NCBI RefSeq assembly: GCF_963678635.1
Contig: NC_087063.1
Span: 82,567,574-82,631,573, forward strand
Direction of reading: 5' to 3'
Source of the DNA: Symsagittifera roscoffensis
Lineage: Eukaryota > Xenacoelomorpha > Acoela > Convolutidae
DNA length: 64,000 bases
The notes below the pieces were generated by a model that was not told the DNA's origin, did not search any database, and saw only the letters and a list, made by a program, of their open reading frames with translations. Both the position numbers and the translations under genes were made by a program. Shown here in pieces: positions 1 through 11,400 of the stretch. Position 1 is the first letter of the stretch. Every line of letters begins with the position of its first letter.

Positions 1-429
1 TGTGAACACATTTGTTTTTCATATCTTACATCACGCTTTGAGCCATAACAACATGCAAGAAAACTGAGAAAATGAAAAATTTGAAATGTTGGGTGGGGAG
101 AAGAAAAGAGCCCAAATAAACAAATAAAAGTGGAGTCTTCATCTGATGCTTTTGATTTCATTGATAGAAAAATGATCAGCGAAACAGAAAGTGCATTAGA
201 AAAATCATAAACTAAGAAATAGGTTCTGTAACTGTAGCCATTCAAAAACTCATCAATGCTTGCTAATGATCGTTACGAAAACGGAAACTGGCCTCTGCAA
301 AGGCCGCCATTTGTTTTAAATTTATCGGATCTGATTTAAACAATCTTCCTGTTCGAAGTTATAAACATTCCTCATTCTTGAAGGTGTCTGATATATTCAT
401 AGAATGATCAAAACAGACCAGCTTTTTAA

Positions 430-487
430 ATGGAACCGATGAATTACAAGTGTTGGATTTTGGCTATTTTTCTTCTTTTCATAGCTG
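430..487 (+). CDS. NHE exon 1: signal peptide
   Basis: ATG at 430 opens MEPMNYKCWILAIFLLFIAG, a short polar start followed by a hydrophobic core, as in a cleavable signal peptide. It ends in a canonical donor (G|GTAAGG at 488), phase 1. Joining to exon 2 at 703 keeps the frame. A second in-frame ATG lies three codons on. No promoter motif could be assigned in bases 1-429. Confidence 0.6.
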
Positions 488-3400
488 GTAAGGAACCATT
501 TCAATTTTTTCCTGCATTTTACTGGGTAGTTTTTTGTACGAAACTATTTCGAGTTATTTTTTAGTCTTCACTTCTAAAGAATTTAATTCACTGCTCATTT
601 TTTAACTTCATTTAATTTATTAAATTAACTTCTGGCCTCCTTCATTAAAAAACTATTATTACATTTTTTGGATTCTTTTACTGAAAATTCTGTTCCTTTT
701 AGAGCCATTGTCTTCCTCCGATTCGGGAACGACGCCACACCACCAACACACAAGCCATACACAACATCATAGTGAGGTAGAACATTGTTTCAAAAAAATC
801 TGATTTTTGTTTTTTTTTCTTCTTTACTGTATAAGATTCGGGCTGTAAATTGACATGGACGAAAATTTACCGAGTAACAAAAAAGTGATTAACAAAAAGT
901 TTTAGCAAAGAATTCAAAGTAGTTTTGATTTGATGTCTGCATGACGATTACAATTTTCTGAAAAATGCGGTAGAACTTTGTCAAATTTTATCATTGGAAC
1001 TTGCTATGCTTCCATGATAATTGAATCATGCTCAAATTGGACTATGCTTACGAAAGCTCGATAGCCAACATGCTCTGTTTAATGAGCGGAAGAGAACAGA
1101 ATTGAACTAAATTTTAATAACTTTTAAAGGCGCTTGCAACCTTGTAACAAGGAAATTTTAAAAAAGCTCCCAATGACCTTTGTAAAGAGTCCTTTGTCAG
1201 TTGTCCAAAGAGCAATGGAAATAAATTCAAAAACTCAACTGAAAAGAAAAACAGAGCAACTCAAGAAATTAAAAGAAAACAAAAATTAAAAAGTTCAAAA
1301 AAGAAGACTTAGATTTAACTGTTTTTGCACAACAAGGAAAACATTCTGACCCATTGACTTTGAAAGAAGTTTCAAGTAACATGACTTCGTGTCAATTGTC
1401 GTTTAGTTTTACAACAAAAAGTTGTGCGATGAAAAAGATAGATAGGACAAATAAATCAGCAGAACCTATAGATTTGCCCGCCTGCGTAATTAAAACTGCA
1501 AAGTTTTTCAACCATGAACACTTAACTTTTCAATAAACCAGTGCATTAAAGAAATTTGTTTCCGATTTTTCTCTAAAAATTTCCCAATTCCGACAAAAAG
1601 GAGATCCACGAGAGGAAATTTACTGCAGGCTAATTTTGGTAGCGATTTCAATTTCTACTAAAATATTGCTAGAACTTTTGCTTGAACGTTTTCTCTGCAT
1701 ATCTAGAAAAAAATTGACCCACACTCAAATTTGCTTCGAAAAAAGTCGTCTTTTGACGCTTATAACATAGATTGAAGAAAAAACTATGGAGTTTTTAAGC
1801 AAAGCTTTATACCTTAGCTGTTTTTTTTAACCGTGCTGAAACATTTCAATCTGTTTCACTTCTAGTTTTTCTCAAACAGCCGAATTTATACGGATTTTTG
1901 ACTCAAGCTCATTAACTACTGGCAAATTTTTCATCCGATAGTCTTTGTGTAGGATCCGATAGTTTTCATATTGTATGTCAATGATTTTAGGAGTAAATTG
2001 GGAAATCATGTTCAAGCCGCCCATGGCTCATGCTGATGACACATCTTTTCTTTTTGCGGAATTTTTTTTTGCTAATTTTGAAGTCCAACATACAAGATAA
2101 ATTAAAATCTGTTTTGCTATACTCGTCCAAGAACGAACTCATTGTTAATGCAGACAAAACATATACAATCAGGTTTAACAAAAACTCATTTGGTTCTATA
2201 TTTTTTCTCTAAAAAAAAAGAAACTAAAAAATTAAAAACTTAAGATTCAGCAAAAATTGCTAGCATTATATTGGACAAAAAATTGACTTTCCCGGACAAA
2301 ATTTACAAATAAATTAGCAAAAAGGTGTGCGGATTTCGGTAGTTATAAATTTTACGGCATAAATTGCTATTAATGACCTGTTGTTGATATCCATAGTTTT
2401 ATCCCCTCTTAATTCTAGTTGTTTTTTTTTAGTAGATGACAACAAAAAAATGTTGATTGTTTGCATCTTCAAATATAATGGAGTGTAAGAGTTTTCTTCT
2501 TGAGGAAAAAGATTGAAAGATGTCGTTATTTACTTTCAAAAAACAAAACACTTCCTAAAAATTTTTTGCTTGCCGAAAAATTTTGATCATTTCAGTGAAA
2601 AAATAATTTCTTGAACTGAGGAAATTAAGAAAAGAATCATGCAAAATCATAAAAAGTCGATAACCAATAGATCAGAAGAAGTGAATTTTGGACAGGTTTA
2701 TAAAAAATGTGCCAAAAGACGGAATGGCTTACCTTGAATCCTGACATTGATTAAAAAGAAGTAAGAAACTGAAATTAATGAATATTTACTACATTTAATT
2801 GCCAGTTAAAAAAATACTGGATGTTTTAAATCATTTGTGTATCATGCAAAAACTTACGTATTTAGTTTTACATATATTTATTTTACATTTACCTTAAAGT
2901 TTGTTAATCATTCTAATATTATCTAGAACCCAGTCTGGTATGATTTAATCTTGTTTTTTGTCTTGTAAACTTACATCAAAGAGGATGTTTTTTTTTTCAC
3001 CTACGGCTAATCATAACAAAACTACATGTTTGTCACAAAAGAAAAACAAACCACAATTGGAATAAAATACTTGTGACAGTTTGACACACAAGCAAATCTC
3101 CAATTTGCAAGCTCAAGTAACAAAAAAATGACAAAAGTGACCAGGATTGACAACAAATGGTAGTCATGCATCTCTAAAAATTTATCAAAAATTGGAAAAC
3201 AAGCAGGAAAAGAAAAAATATTACGACAGTGGGGGATCGAACCCTTTTATCTGCTGCGTCATAGACAACATTATTTTAATATGATTTCAGCACCATAGTA
3301 GCAACCATTCAAACCACACTGGACACCACGAGGAGCATCATTATGACCATAGTCATGAGTCACACCATCACTCGATAGATGGAGACACACACAAACACGA

Positions 3401-6400
3401 AGATGATGTTGAACACGAGTCTCATCACAGCAGCGCCACACATCACGAGAGGAAAGGCAGAATTCAAGAAGGATTTTTTTCCGATGATGAAATGGAGAAG
3501 TTTTTTTAAGAATTGTATTTAATGATGGAGCCAGATACCAAAATTATCTATGATTTTGTTCAGATAAGTTGAATATTTTTGATCTGATCCCTCAAAAATG
3601 AGTCATTAGGTCCAAGCGTTGCTTGCATTGCGTTTTTACTAATCAATTTTGGGAAAATTTGATTTCCCAGATCATTTATTGTGAACCAGAATTTTTGCAA
3701 GATGCCAACTAAATGTTCACTGTCCTTTTTTTGTCCTCATCACGTGATGTGTCAGCAGAGGGGAGGGAGAAAAGGAGGGGGGAGGCCATCATAGTCATCA
3801 CACGGGTATTCATTTGTTCATGCTCAACTGGGACTATGTCAAGTTTCCTCTCATGCTAACAGCTGTCATATGCACACTCGGCATATTCAAGGCAAGTTTC
3901 CTCATCCTAGTTGTTCCGACTTTCGATACGAAATTGACGGAATATTTGTGCTCGGGGTGGGTTTTTTTTTTTCTTCAGACAAATTTCGACTTTTTAACTA
4001 GCCATTTTTGACGGAATTTTTTTATATCATTCAAAAGGTATTGTTGTCCTGAGCTCAAATTTGAAAAGATATTTCACCTGTGATCTTTTTTCGTAAAGTT
4101 ATGAGGGTTTAAAGATTGCCATTTTGGCCATTTTGACCAATTTGGGACAATTAACGCGCGATATAATTCGCGCTATTAACGCGTAAGCGGAGATTTAATC
4201 TGTCTTATAAATCGTTCCAAATTGGTTGAACGAAGCTTATTTGCCATAATTGATTTGTTACAAGGAACGAAATCTCTCTTTTTGTACTTTATATGGCGTG
4301 TGGGGGGATGATTTTCATAAAAATTTTCAAATTTTAGAAAAAAAATTTTTTCATTTTATTTTATTTCATTTAATTTTTTTATGTTATTACTGCTGCTCCA
4401 TAAAACTTAAAAGGCAGTCGGAACATTCAGGGCTTCGCCCTGATATGAGCAGTCTTGTTTAGTTTTATAATACATAGTATAATAATCGAGTGTTAAGCAC
4501 AAATATTACTTTTATTTATGAATTGTTACTTATTTACTCGAGAAAGCATCAAAAGACATTGCTGCCTGTCGAGTTTTAAATGGCTTTCCTAAGTTTGATA
4601 GGAAAAAATGCTCCTTTGACAATTAAATAAGACATACTTTGAGACAGGGAAGGGGGTGGACGCCCTTTTCAGGATTCAACCCCCCCCATGACAGCCTTTT
4701 TGTTCTGTTTTTGCATTTTATATGACATATGACTACCCCATAACCTTCTTTCAAAGGCGCCCGTATATTATTTTGGCATCCATTGCTCAGAAAATTGATT
4801 TGGTCGGCTTACATAAAAATATTGAAAATGTTTTCAAAATCTCCGCTCCTCTACATAATCCTAGATTCGCCCCTGATCTAGCTGACTGAACTTGTCCACC
4901 TTTCAAAAGACAAATAAACATGCTATTGTTTTTGTTTACTAATTTGAATCAATTTTTTTATACAAGAAATTACCATATTAAATGCCACCATTATAATATT
5001 ATTACTTATAATATTATGCCACCATTATAATATTTGTTGTCTTTTTCTAGCAGATTTTCAGCAAAAACTCTTGTCCCAATTGCTTTTTTACTATGACTCT
5101 CGAATATGATCAAGCTCTAGTTTTTTGTTCAGATCCTTTAATTACACAACACAGAAAAAAGTTCACATTTCACACTATTTTGAAAAAAAATTGTATTTTA
5201 AAAACTACGGTCGGACAATTCTGAGCTACTTGCACAGTAACCGGCTATCCTTGTTGTATTTTTAACTATCGTGAACGTCAAATTATAGCACAAAATAGGA
5301 CCCGTGGATACATCACTCAATTGCAAACACGTTTTTATCTTTATATCCAACTTCGTAAAATATAAGATTACCCTGTAAAGTTGATGTTTTTTTGGTGTGG
5401 GGGGGGGATAAGAGCTTGAATTTTAATTGACTGACTGGTTTTTAAAGTCAATAACCATCGTCTAACCCCCACCCTCACGTTTTATATTGTTTCCATAATT
5501 GTCTTGCATATTATTATGGCTAAATGGGTGATGTTACGATGTAAGTTTTAAAGAACAAAAATGATCACAATAGTTCATTTTTTTCAGCATGCTTGCAATT
5601 TCCTGGCAATATGACAATTTTAAAATGGTTTTTGTTCCGATCATTGAAAATGGGGAGGAATTTTTTGTTCGGGTGTGTTTTAGTTTTTTTTATTTTGCAC
5701 GCAAAATCAGCAACGACAATTAATCATCGGACAGAGTTGAACGATATATCATATTAAAGCCCTTTCAGTAGTAATTCATACGACATTGAAAATTTTCAAA
5801 AACATTTTCACAGTTTTGCCGGTTGAAAATTTTTGATTTTTGGTCTAAGTTCGAGCTAATTAGTAAAGTAGTTAGTAACTGCAATAGCTTATTTAAGCTT
5901 AATTTAAGACGTGAAAAATTAGTTTTACTCAGTAAAAGTGGTTTTTGGATTTTTTAGCGCAATTTTGGAAATCAAAAACTTGAAAACTTTACAAAAACTG
6001 TTTTCCAATTGACCTATTTTACTATGACTCTCAAATATGCCTAAGTTTATTTTTTCGTTCAGATTTTTTTGTCGCAACATGCAGAAAAAAGCGACACCAA
6101 TTTGAGAAAATATTTTTGTATTTTTTTAAGACTGTGTTCGGAACATTCTTCATTGTTCAAATTTGATTTTCATACGTGGGGGGAAAGTGGAGAAGAGCAC
6201 CTTGATTTCCAGGTTGGCTTCCACCACACTGGCATCCTGGCACGAGTGATCCCGGAGTCGTGTCTGCTGATTATAGTGGGACTCCTAGTCGGCACTCTGG
6301 TCTATCTGACCAACTTCCAACTCAACATCCAGTTCACCCCTCCCACCTTCTTCCTCTACCTCCTCCCCCCAATCATGCTGGAGTCTGCATTCTCCCTCCA

Positions 6401-9400
6401 CGACAGGGCAGTCTACGAGAACTTAGGCACAGATCTTACTTGAAGCTCCCCACCACAAAAGCAATTAACTTCATTTTTTAACAAATTATAAAACTACCGC
6501 AAAAACATACACTTTTTTCATGACAAAAAAAGTATTAGTTTTCTCACAAATTATAAAACTAGTGCAGACTACGTACAATTTTTGTTTATATAACCGTTTT
6601 TTGGTAGTAGTTTTGAGCAACTTGATTTATCTCTACTTTGTTGTATAGCCATAGTTTAACCCCTTTTGCTCCTGATTTTAAATTTGATCAATTTGCTTGG
6701 ACTATTTGCTGCTAAATGTTGTTTCTGTTGTGAATTTCATTCAGTGTAATTGGTTTGGTTTGAGTGGGTAGCTTTAACTTCAATTGATCTAAGCTTAGGC
6801 ACGATCCTTCTTTACGCCGTGCTCGGAACCATTATCAACTGCTTCACAATCGGAACTGTCTTGTTCGGAATGTCACAACTCGGCTTGTTCTCGGCCGAAG
6901 TGTTCGCCGACTTGACTCTTTCTCGTTCGTTTTTGTTCTCGGCTCTTATTTCGGCCGTGGATCCAGTCGCTGTTTTGGCAATTTTTGCCGAAATTGGAGT
7001 CAACCCAGTTCTATATTTTCTAGTTTTCGGAGAATCACTTCTGAATGATGCAGTTACAGTTGTATTATACAGAATGATGGCTGCTTTTACTGAAATGGAA
7101 ACAATTACCTTCGTCGAAATTCTAAAAGGCATTACTTCATTTTTCATCGTAAGTTTGGGCGGCGTTTTTGTCGGGTTAATTTATGGTATTATAACTGCTT
7201 TCCTAACACGAATTACAACACACGTTAGGGTTGTCGAACCCTTGGCTGTTTTGTTTCTGGCATACGCGTCTTACTTAACGGCAGAACTTTTCGAGTTTTC
7301 GGGAATTATTGCAATAATTGCATGCGGAGTTTTACAAGCTCATTACTCGTTTGCGAACATTTCGAACGATTCCGAAACTACTGTTGTCAACTTCTGCAAA
7401 ATGTTGGCGTCAATTTGCGACTGCATAATTTTTTTGTTTCTTGGAATTGAAACCATATCTGAATCGCATGTTATAGATGTCGGATTTATAGTTCTATCCA
7501 TTATTTGCTGTTTGCTTTTCCGATTTCTCAGCGTAGTCGTGTTGACTTCGTTAGCCAATAGGAAGCGACTACGAATCGTGGATTACGAGGAGCAGTTTAT
7601 AATGGGCTATGGAGGTTTACGGGGTGCAGTTTGCTTCTCGTTAGTAATTCTTATAACCGAAGAACAAGTTCCACACGAGCTAAAAAGTCTGTTTATTACT
7701 ACTACAATTGTAGTGATTTTCTTCACTGTTTTTGTACAAGGAATTACAATGAAACCGTTTGTGAAATGGCTCAAAATTGAAACATTAAACGTGCAAGATC
7801 AAACGATAAATGAAGAACTTAATAGCAACTTGTTGGACCATGTATTGGAAGGTGTCGAGGTCATTTTGGGTCAAATGGGTTCGAATATCATCAGAAGTAA
7901 GATTGAACAAATTGATGAATATGTGATTAAAAAGTTTCTTCAGAACAAGATCGAGTCTAAACACGGAGTAATTATGAAGGCATACCAGGGAATTATGCTA
8001 AAAGAACACCAAGCTACTGTAACTGCAGCTAAAGGTCAGTTAGATTCAAGTTGTTTTCAAAAAAGACCGAGTTTTTCTATCCATTTTGCAATTGGATGCA
8101 GAATTTGAGGCGATAAGTACAATTAAGTTTAGTTATCTATTAGTTATGTTGTTTGCACGTGTTGGCGGAAGAAAATAGTGCTTTGACTTAATATTTTGAT
8201 GAAATATATAATTTTTTAATGAAAATTTTGATTAATTTTTTCTCAACTTATTTAGTTTTGGGTTGTTTTAAAGTTTGCATAACTTGAACAAAAATTGACT
8301 TTTCAGAAAAATAAACACCTGCGGACTTGTTCCATTTTACAATAAAAAGGATTTTCTATTTATTCAATGGTTGCGAAATTGAATAATGAATGGACCTTTT
8401 AAAAAAAACTTCCCAAAAAATGATCAAAATTTTTTGATGTTTTTTTTTCAGGAGGCGAAGTTACTGGCGAGTACGAAAGAGTGATGTTCCGAGACACAGA
8501 CGAAACCACATCTGCAGAACAGAAACCTCCGTCCATGTTCGAGGCTCTATTCGAGCGAACAGCATTTGAAGACGAAGTGAAACGAAGGCAGAGTGCACCG
8601 TCTCGTGTCGTGTCGGAGAGAGCTAAGGTCAGAATAGACGTGCCCATCAACAGAAAAGTGAGTGAAAATAAAAAGCATGAACCAATCATAGCATTGAAAA
8701 ATCGATCAAAAAAACGAACCCAGCAAAATTTGAACCTTCGAACAAATAGTTTCTATATTCTTGTGTTTTGATCGAGTTTCTCTTGTCTAAAAATCAAAAT
8801 TTCAGATTTTTTCAGATATTTTCCACTCAAAGAAAATAATTTTTGAGAAATCAATTCTAGGTGATATGTTACAATAGGTGGTAATTTTGAGTATAGTGCA
8901 TGTATTAAATTTCACAACTAAAATGCATTATATAGTCTTTTCATTTTCAATCATTGTCATTTCATTTTCAATAGTTTTTCTAAATAAATTACTCTGCCAA
9001 ATGAAATTATATTCAAAAAATCAAATTTTACACTTCTTTTGCCGAAAAAATTGGCTTTTGAAAAAATTATAATTAATGTGCGAAGTATAACAAAAAGCGA
9101 TCCAGCTATTCAAATTGAACCTACCACCTATTGTTAAAGTAAAACGAGTTAAAGTAAAAAAAATTAAGGTAGAATTTACCCTAACATTACCTTAACTTTA
9201 CCTTAAAAAATTGTTAGGGTAAAATTTACCTTAACTGAATTAAGGTAATTTACCTTAACTTAACCTTAATTTTACTAAAAAAGTTTAGGAATGCATTTAA
9301 CTAAACGGGAATAAGGTATTTTAACGTCGTGCAAATTTACCTTAATTGTTAAGGTGTTTTTAGGTATTTTTTAAGGTAAATTTACCTTATCTTTTTTTGA

Positions 9401-9859
9401 GTGTAATATATCACCCAATTCTACACCCTGTCCCAAAACAAGCTTTTGCCGCTAAAAAAAAGAATGTTTTTGTATTTTATATCTAACTTGTAGTTAACGA
9501 AAACGCGTCACGTAATTCGATTTGTTTTCCCAAAGATTTCCCGAATCCAACACGAAAAGTGGTACGTTGATGACAAAGACATCAAATCGGCTTTTGAGAC
9601 GCTTAAAAAGTCGAGAACGAGCAACATGCGAACGTGTAAATTCGATTCCCGAGAAAGTATTTGTGCCGAAGGGGGGAAACTGGAACACCAGTTGCAGGCC
9701 ATGCATAAACGAAGACAAAAAGCGATTACTGTTTATATAAACAAACAAGCGAAGGCAAGTGGAAACACGACTCCAAAGTCTATCTTGTCGCGAAGTTCGG
9801 TCGTGAATGAAACTACTAATTCGGGGTCAAGTCAAAACAACGGGCAATTCCATAAATAA
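430..9859 (+). CDS. Na+/H+ exchanger, SLC9A/NHE family (whole spliced gene)
   Basis: Eight exons (listed separately) give about 794 residues, close to human NHE1 (815). The protein should swap extracellular Na+ for cytosolic H+ across a membrane and so control pH and volume. Seen in the sequence: a signal-peptide-like start, a His-rich segment (residues about 24-107), then a multi-span exchanger domain. Family hallmarks are TFFLYLLPPIML (about 180-191, the amiloride-site region), FGESLLNDAV (about 283-292, with the Glu and Asn-Asp of the transport site) and YGGLRGAVCFSL (about 477-488). The region from TINEELNSNLLDHVLEG (about 540) matches the juxtamembrane CHP-binding helix of plasma-membrane NHEs. 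The tail is short, basic and Ser-rich. Best fit is the NHE1/2/3/5 branch; the exact paralogue is not resolved. The exon 3 to 4 join is inferred. Confidence 0.9.
703..776 (+). CDS. NHE exon 2: Ser/His-rich lumenal segment
   Basis: Acceptor TTTTAG at 697-702 and donor GAG|GTAGAA at 777. It codes EPLSSSDSGTTPHHQHTSHT and then QHHSE. It enters in phase 1 and leaves in phase 0, which fits exon 3. The His-rich composition continues into exon 3 and links these small exons. The sequence is low in complexity and no fold is recognised. Confidence 0.6.
777..3290. other. Large NHE intron 2, AT-rich
   Basis: A 2.5-kb AT-rich intron with no supported exon. Short ORFs near 1354 and 2030 have no family features and match AT-rich noise. 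Confidence 0.6.
3291..3456 (+). CDS. NHE exon 3: histidine-rich segment
   Basis: A good acceptor (ATTTCAG) precedes 3291. The reading frame is extremely His-rich, for example HHEEHHYDHSHESHHH. Read on, the frame meets TAA at 3507-3509 after SDDEMEKFF, so either a separate small secreted His-rich protein ends there or the exon is spliced earlier. A GC donor at 3457 (AAAG|GCAGAA) gives the phase needed to join an acceptor at 3783-3784, and the product then continues with HHSHHTGIHLFMLN. The shared HHS/HHTG wording on both sides favours one gene, but this join is the least certain in the model. Confidence 0.5.
3785..3891 (+). CDS. NHE exon 4: first membrane segment
   Basis: Codes HHSHHTGIHLFMLNWDYVKF followed by a hydrophobic stretch ending TLGIFK. 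This matches the family start of the exchanger domain, where a D-Y-x-x-V/F-x-x-P motif precedes the first conserved helix. The end is a near-ideal GC donor (AAG|GCAAGT at 3892) in phase 0, and the next exon resumes with VGFHH, as in the family. The start is uncertain: AG at 3783-3784 sits in a purine-rich tract, while a better-looking acceptor just upstream (near 3752-3755) would need a phase-2 donor that I cannot find with confidence. Confidence 0.7.
3930..4470 (+). repeat. Dispersed repeat family R2, partial copy
   Basis: Shares blocks, in inverted orientation, with 10470-11060: a CGCGCTATTAACGCGTAAGC-like segment, a GACGGAAT segment and an end near GCCTTTTAAG/CTTAAAAGGC with GACTGCTC. Lies in NHE intron 4. 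Confidence 0.6.
4640..4875. mobile_element. Degenerate hAT-like MITE, truncated copy
   Basis: Contains GGGGGTGGACGCCC near one end, AAAGGCGCCCGTATA inside and TAGATTCGCCCCTG at the other end. These are the landmarks of the better-preserved elements at 56337, 58617 and 60340. It is diverged and incomplete. Confidence 0.6.
5080..5262 (+). repeat. Dispersed repeat family R1, 3'-end fragment
   Basis: Ends in TGCACAGTAACCGGCTATCC followed by TTGTTG, like the copies at 49330-49946 (same orientation) and 15716-16410 and 34866-35430 (inverted). Confidence 0.65.
5640..6160 (+). repeat. Dispersed repeat family R1, near full copy
   Basis: Shares ordered blocks with 49330-49946: an AATCATCGGA block, GATATATCATATTAAAGCCC, TTTTTGGTCTAAGTTCGAGC, an ACTATGACTCTC block, TTCGTTCAGAT and GCAGAAAAAAGCGAC. 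The copy reaches nearly to the acceptor of NHE exon 5. Confidence 0.65.
6213..6426 (+). CDS. NHE exon 5: core membrane domain
   Basis: Starts after TTTCCAG with VGFHHTGILARVIPESCLL and runs through the TFFLYLLPPIML motif to AVYENL. No GT donor exists at the conserved junction. The frame requires leaving at TTAG|GCACAG (6427), a GC donor in phase 1. Continuing past it gives a stop within a few codons. Joined to 6799 it reads ENLGTILLYAVLGT, exactly the family order. Confidence 0.9.
6799..8034 (+). CDS. NHE exon 6: main transport domain and start of cytosolic tail
   Basis: A single 1.24-kb exon codes most of the exchanger. It holds SAVDPVAVLAIF, FGESLLNDAVTVVLY, GGVFVGLIYG, the VVEPLAVLFLAY helix, GYGGLRGAVCFSL and FFTVFVQGITMKP, all in family order. 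It continues into the amphipathic juxtamembrane region (TINEELNSNLLDHVLEG). The acceptor is CTTAG at 6794-6798, and the donor AAAG|GTCAGT (8035) is in phase 1. Internal ORFs on the opposite strand are shadows. Confidence 0.97.
8452..8657 (+). CDS. NHE exon 7: cytosolic tail
   Basis: A strong pyrimidine tract and CAG precede 8452, and donor AAA|GTGAGT lies at 8658. It codes a charged tail segment including GEYERVMFRDTDETTSAEQK and a Ser/Arg-rich stretch (KRRQSAPSRVVSERAKV) that resembles kinase sites. This is a guess from composition only. It enters in phase 1 and leaves in phase 0, matching exons 6 and 8. Confidence 0.85.
9120..9400. repeat. Cluster of palindromic TTAAGGTAAATTTACCTTAA-type units
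   Basis: Within NHE intron 7, about 280 bases are built almost wholly of imperfect copies of a short palindrome (TTAAGGTAAA / TTTACCTTAA) in both orientations. Confidence 0.85.
9536..9859 (+). CDS. NHE exon 8: C-terminus
   Basis: The acceptor is CCCAAAG before 9536. It codes ISRIQHEKWYVDDKDIKSAF, then a basic Gln/Lys helix (HQLQAMHKRRQKAITVYINK) and a Ser/Asn-rich end finishing NGQFHK, with TAA at 9857-9859. The frame is unbroken from exon 7. The tail is shorter than in vertebrate NHE1. Confidence 0.85.
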   Translation: MSRIQHEKWYVDDKDIKSAFETLKKSRTSNMRTCKFDSRESICAEGGKLEHQLQAMHKRRQKAITVYINKQAKASGNTTPKSILSRSSVVNETTNSGSSQNNGQFHK

Positions 9860-10165
9860 TCGAGTTTCAAGCACCAAAGATTCAAATAACCAAAATGTTA
9901 AGCATGGTATGCTGGTGATGGGTTGACGCATAGTTAATGTTGCAGACAAAACAACTTCACTAATTTTCATATAATTCTCCTAATCAAGAGACTCTATATT
10001 AAATTATGGTTTAACTAACAATTTAATTTAATTTCACTAATCTTTACAAGCATCCAAGAGATGTAATCATTTAAAGCGACAGATCTAGGGAAACTTTTAG
10101 AAAAAGTTTCTAGCAATTTGTCAATTTTTCTGACACAGACAAAACAGTTTCCGCGAAAAAAATGA

Positions 10166-10171
10166 AATAAA
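10166..10171 (+). terminator. Possible poly(A) signal of the NHE gene
   Basis: AATAAA about 300 bases after the NHE stop codon. It is the first good match seen in the downstream sequence, but the region is A-rich and matches arise easily by chance. Confidence 0.3.
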
Positions 10172-10469
10172 AAAACACTAAATCAAAAAAATTAACTGCC
10201 AAAAATTTCATGGGCAATGAGAAAAAGTGTGGTAAGATTTGCCTCAAATTTCACATTATATATAGAATCGATGGCGTCAAAAGAACTTTAAAATACCTAT
10301 CGGACGAAAAAATCTTTTTACTTCAATCTTTTCGTACACAAACACTCTATCCTTTAACAGAAAGTCGTAACAATACTAAATTTGCAACATCTCAATACTC
10401 TTGCAAAATTTTTCCAAACTCTTTTTGTGATCACTCATAAGATTCTGATCAATTATACGGTTTTATTCA

Positions 10470-11400
10470 TCAAGGACAACTTAAACAAGACTGCTCGTAT
10501 CATGGCAAATCTTTGAATGTTCCGTCTGCCTTTTAAGCTCTATAAAAAATTTCGCTATTTCTCTTCAAAAAATTGATAAAATGTTCAAACAATAACACAT
10601 TTTTGAGACATTTTTTTTTCAAAACCATTCCCTCACATGCATTTTAAAGTACAAAGTGATATAGTTGGCATATAGCAAAGTATTAAATAGCCCAAATAGC
10701 ATGCTTCAGTTCAACTTGAAACGATTGGTAAGACCGATTAAAACTCCGCTTACGCGTTATTAGCACGAAATATATCGCGCATTTTTAGTCCCAAATTGCC
10801 TGTTTTTAGGCCTCCATAACTTAAGAAAAAATGAACACAGGTAAAATATCTGTGAAAAATTGAACTCAATACAACAATACTTTTTGGATGGTATAACAAA
10901 TTCCGTCAAAATGCTAGCTAAAAAGTCGAAAATTGACTGTAGAAAAAACCACCTCGAGCACAAATATTCCGTCACTTTCTTTACAAAACGGAATAATAAT
11001 GCAGACGTTCAATTTATCAGTGTAAAGGAATCCCAAACAAATAACGTTCTGAATTTGCTTTAAAAATTTATTCATATATTGATTTCTAGATGCAAAACTG
11101 CCCTTTAGGAGCACGTAAAACACTGAAAGAAAAACAACAATGGAAAACAGCAGCATGAGAAACCAGACTCCTTATTCTCGACTTTTTTCCTCAGTTTCCA
11201 ACAAAACTTGGTTTATAAAAATTCAATGATGGGGGAAAGTTGAAAAAGAGCCACATTCTCTGTTGCACTATAAAATATGAGACCATGTTGTTGCAGATTG
11301 CAACGCATTTTAATTTACTGATACAGTTAAATTAATTTATGAACTTTTTTTTAGCAAAATCTCCTAAGATAGTACATACCAAAACTTAGGAAAAAAAACA
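10470..11400. repeat. Dispersed repeat family R2, long copy
   Basis: Ordered similarity to 50190-50960, including TCCGTCACTTTCTTT, the CAGACGTTC block, GGAGCACGT/GGAAACACGT, CAGCATGAGA/CTGCATGAGA and ATGAGACCATGT. The left part matches 3930-4470 in inverted orientation. Confidence 0.75.

Noticed and set aside
6812-7147. 111-codon ORF on the - strand
   Set aside because: Antisense shadow of the well-conserved NHE exon 6.
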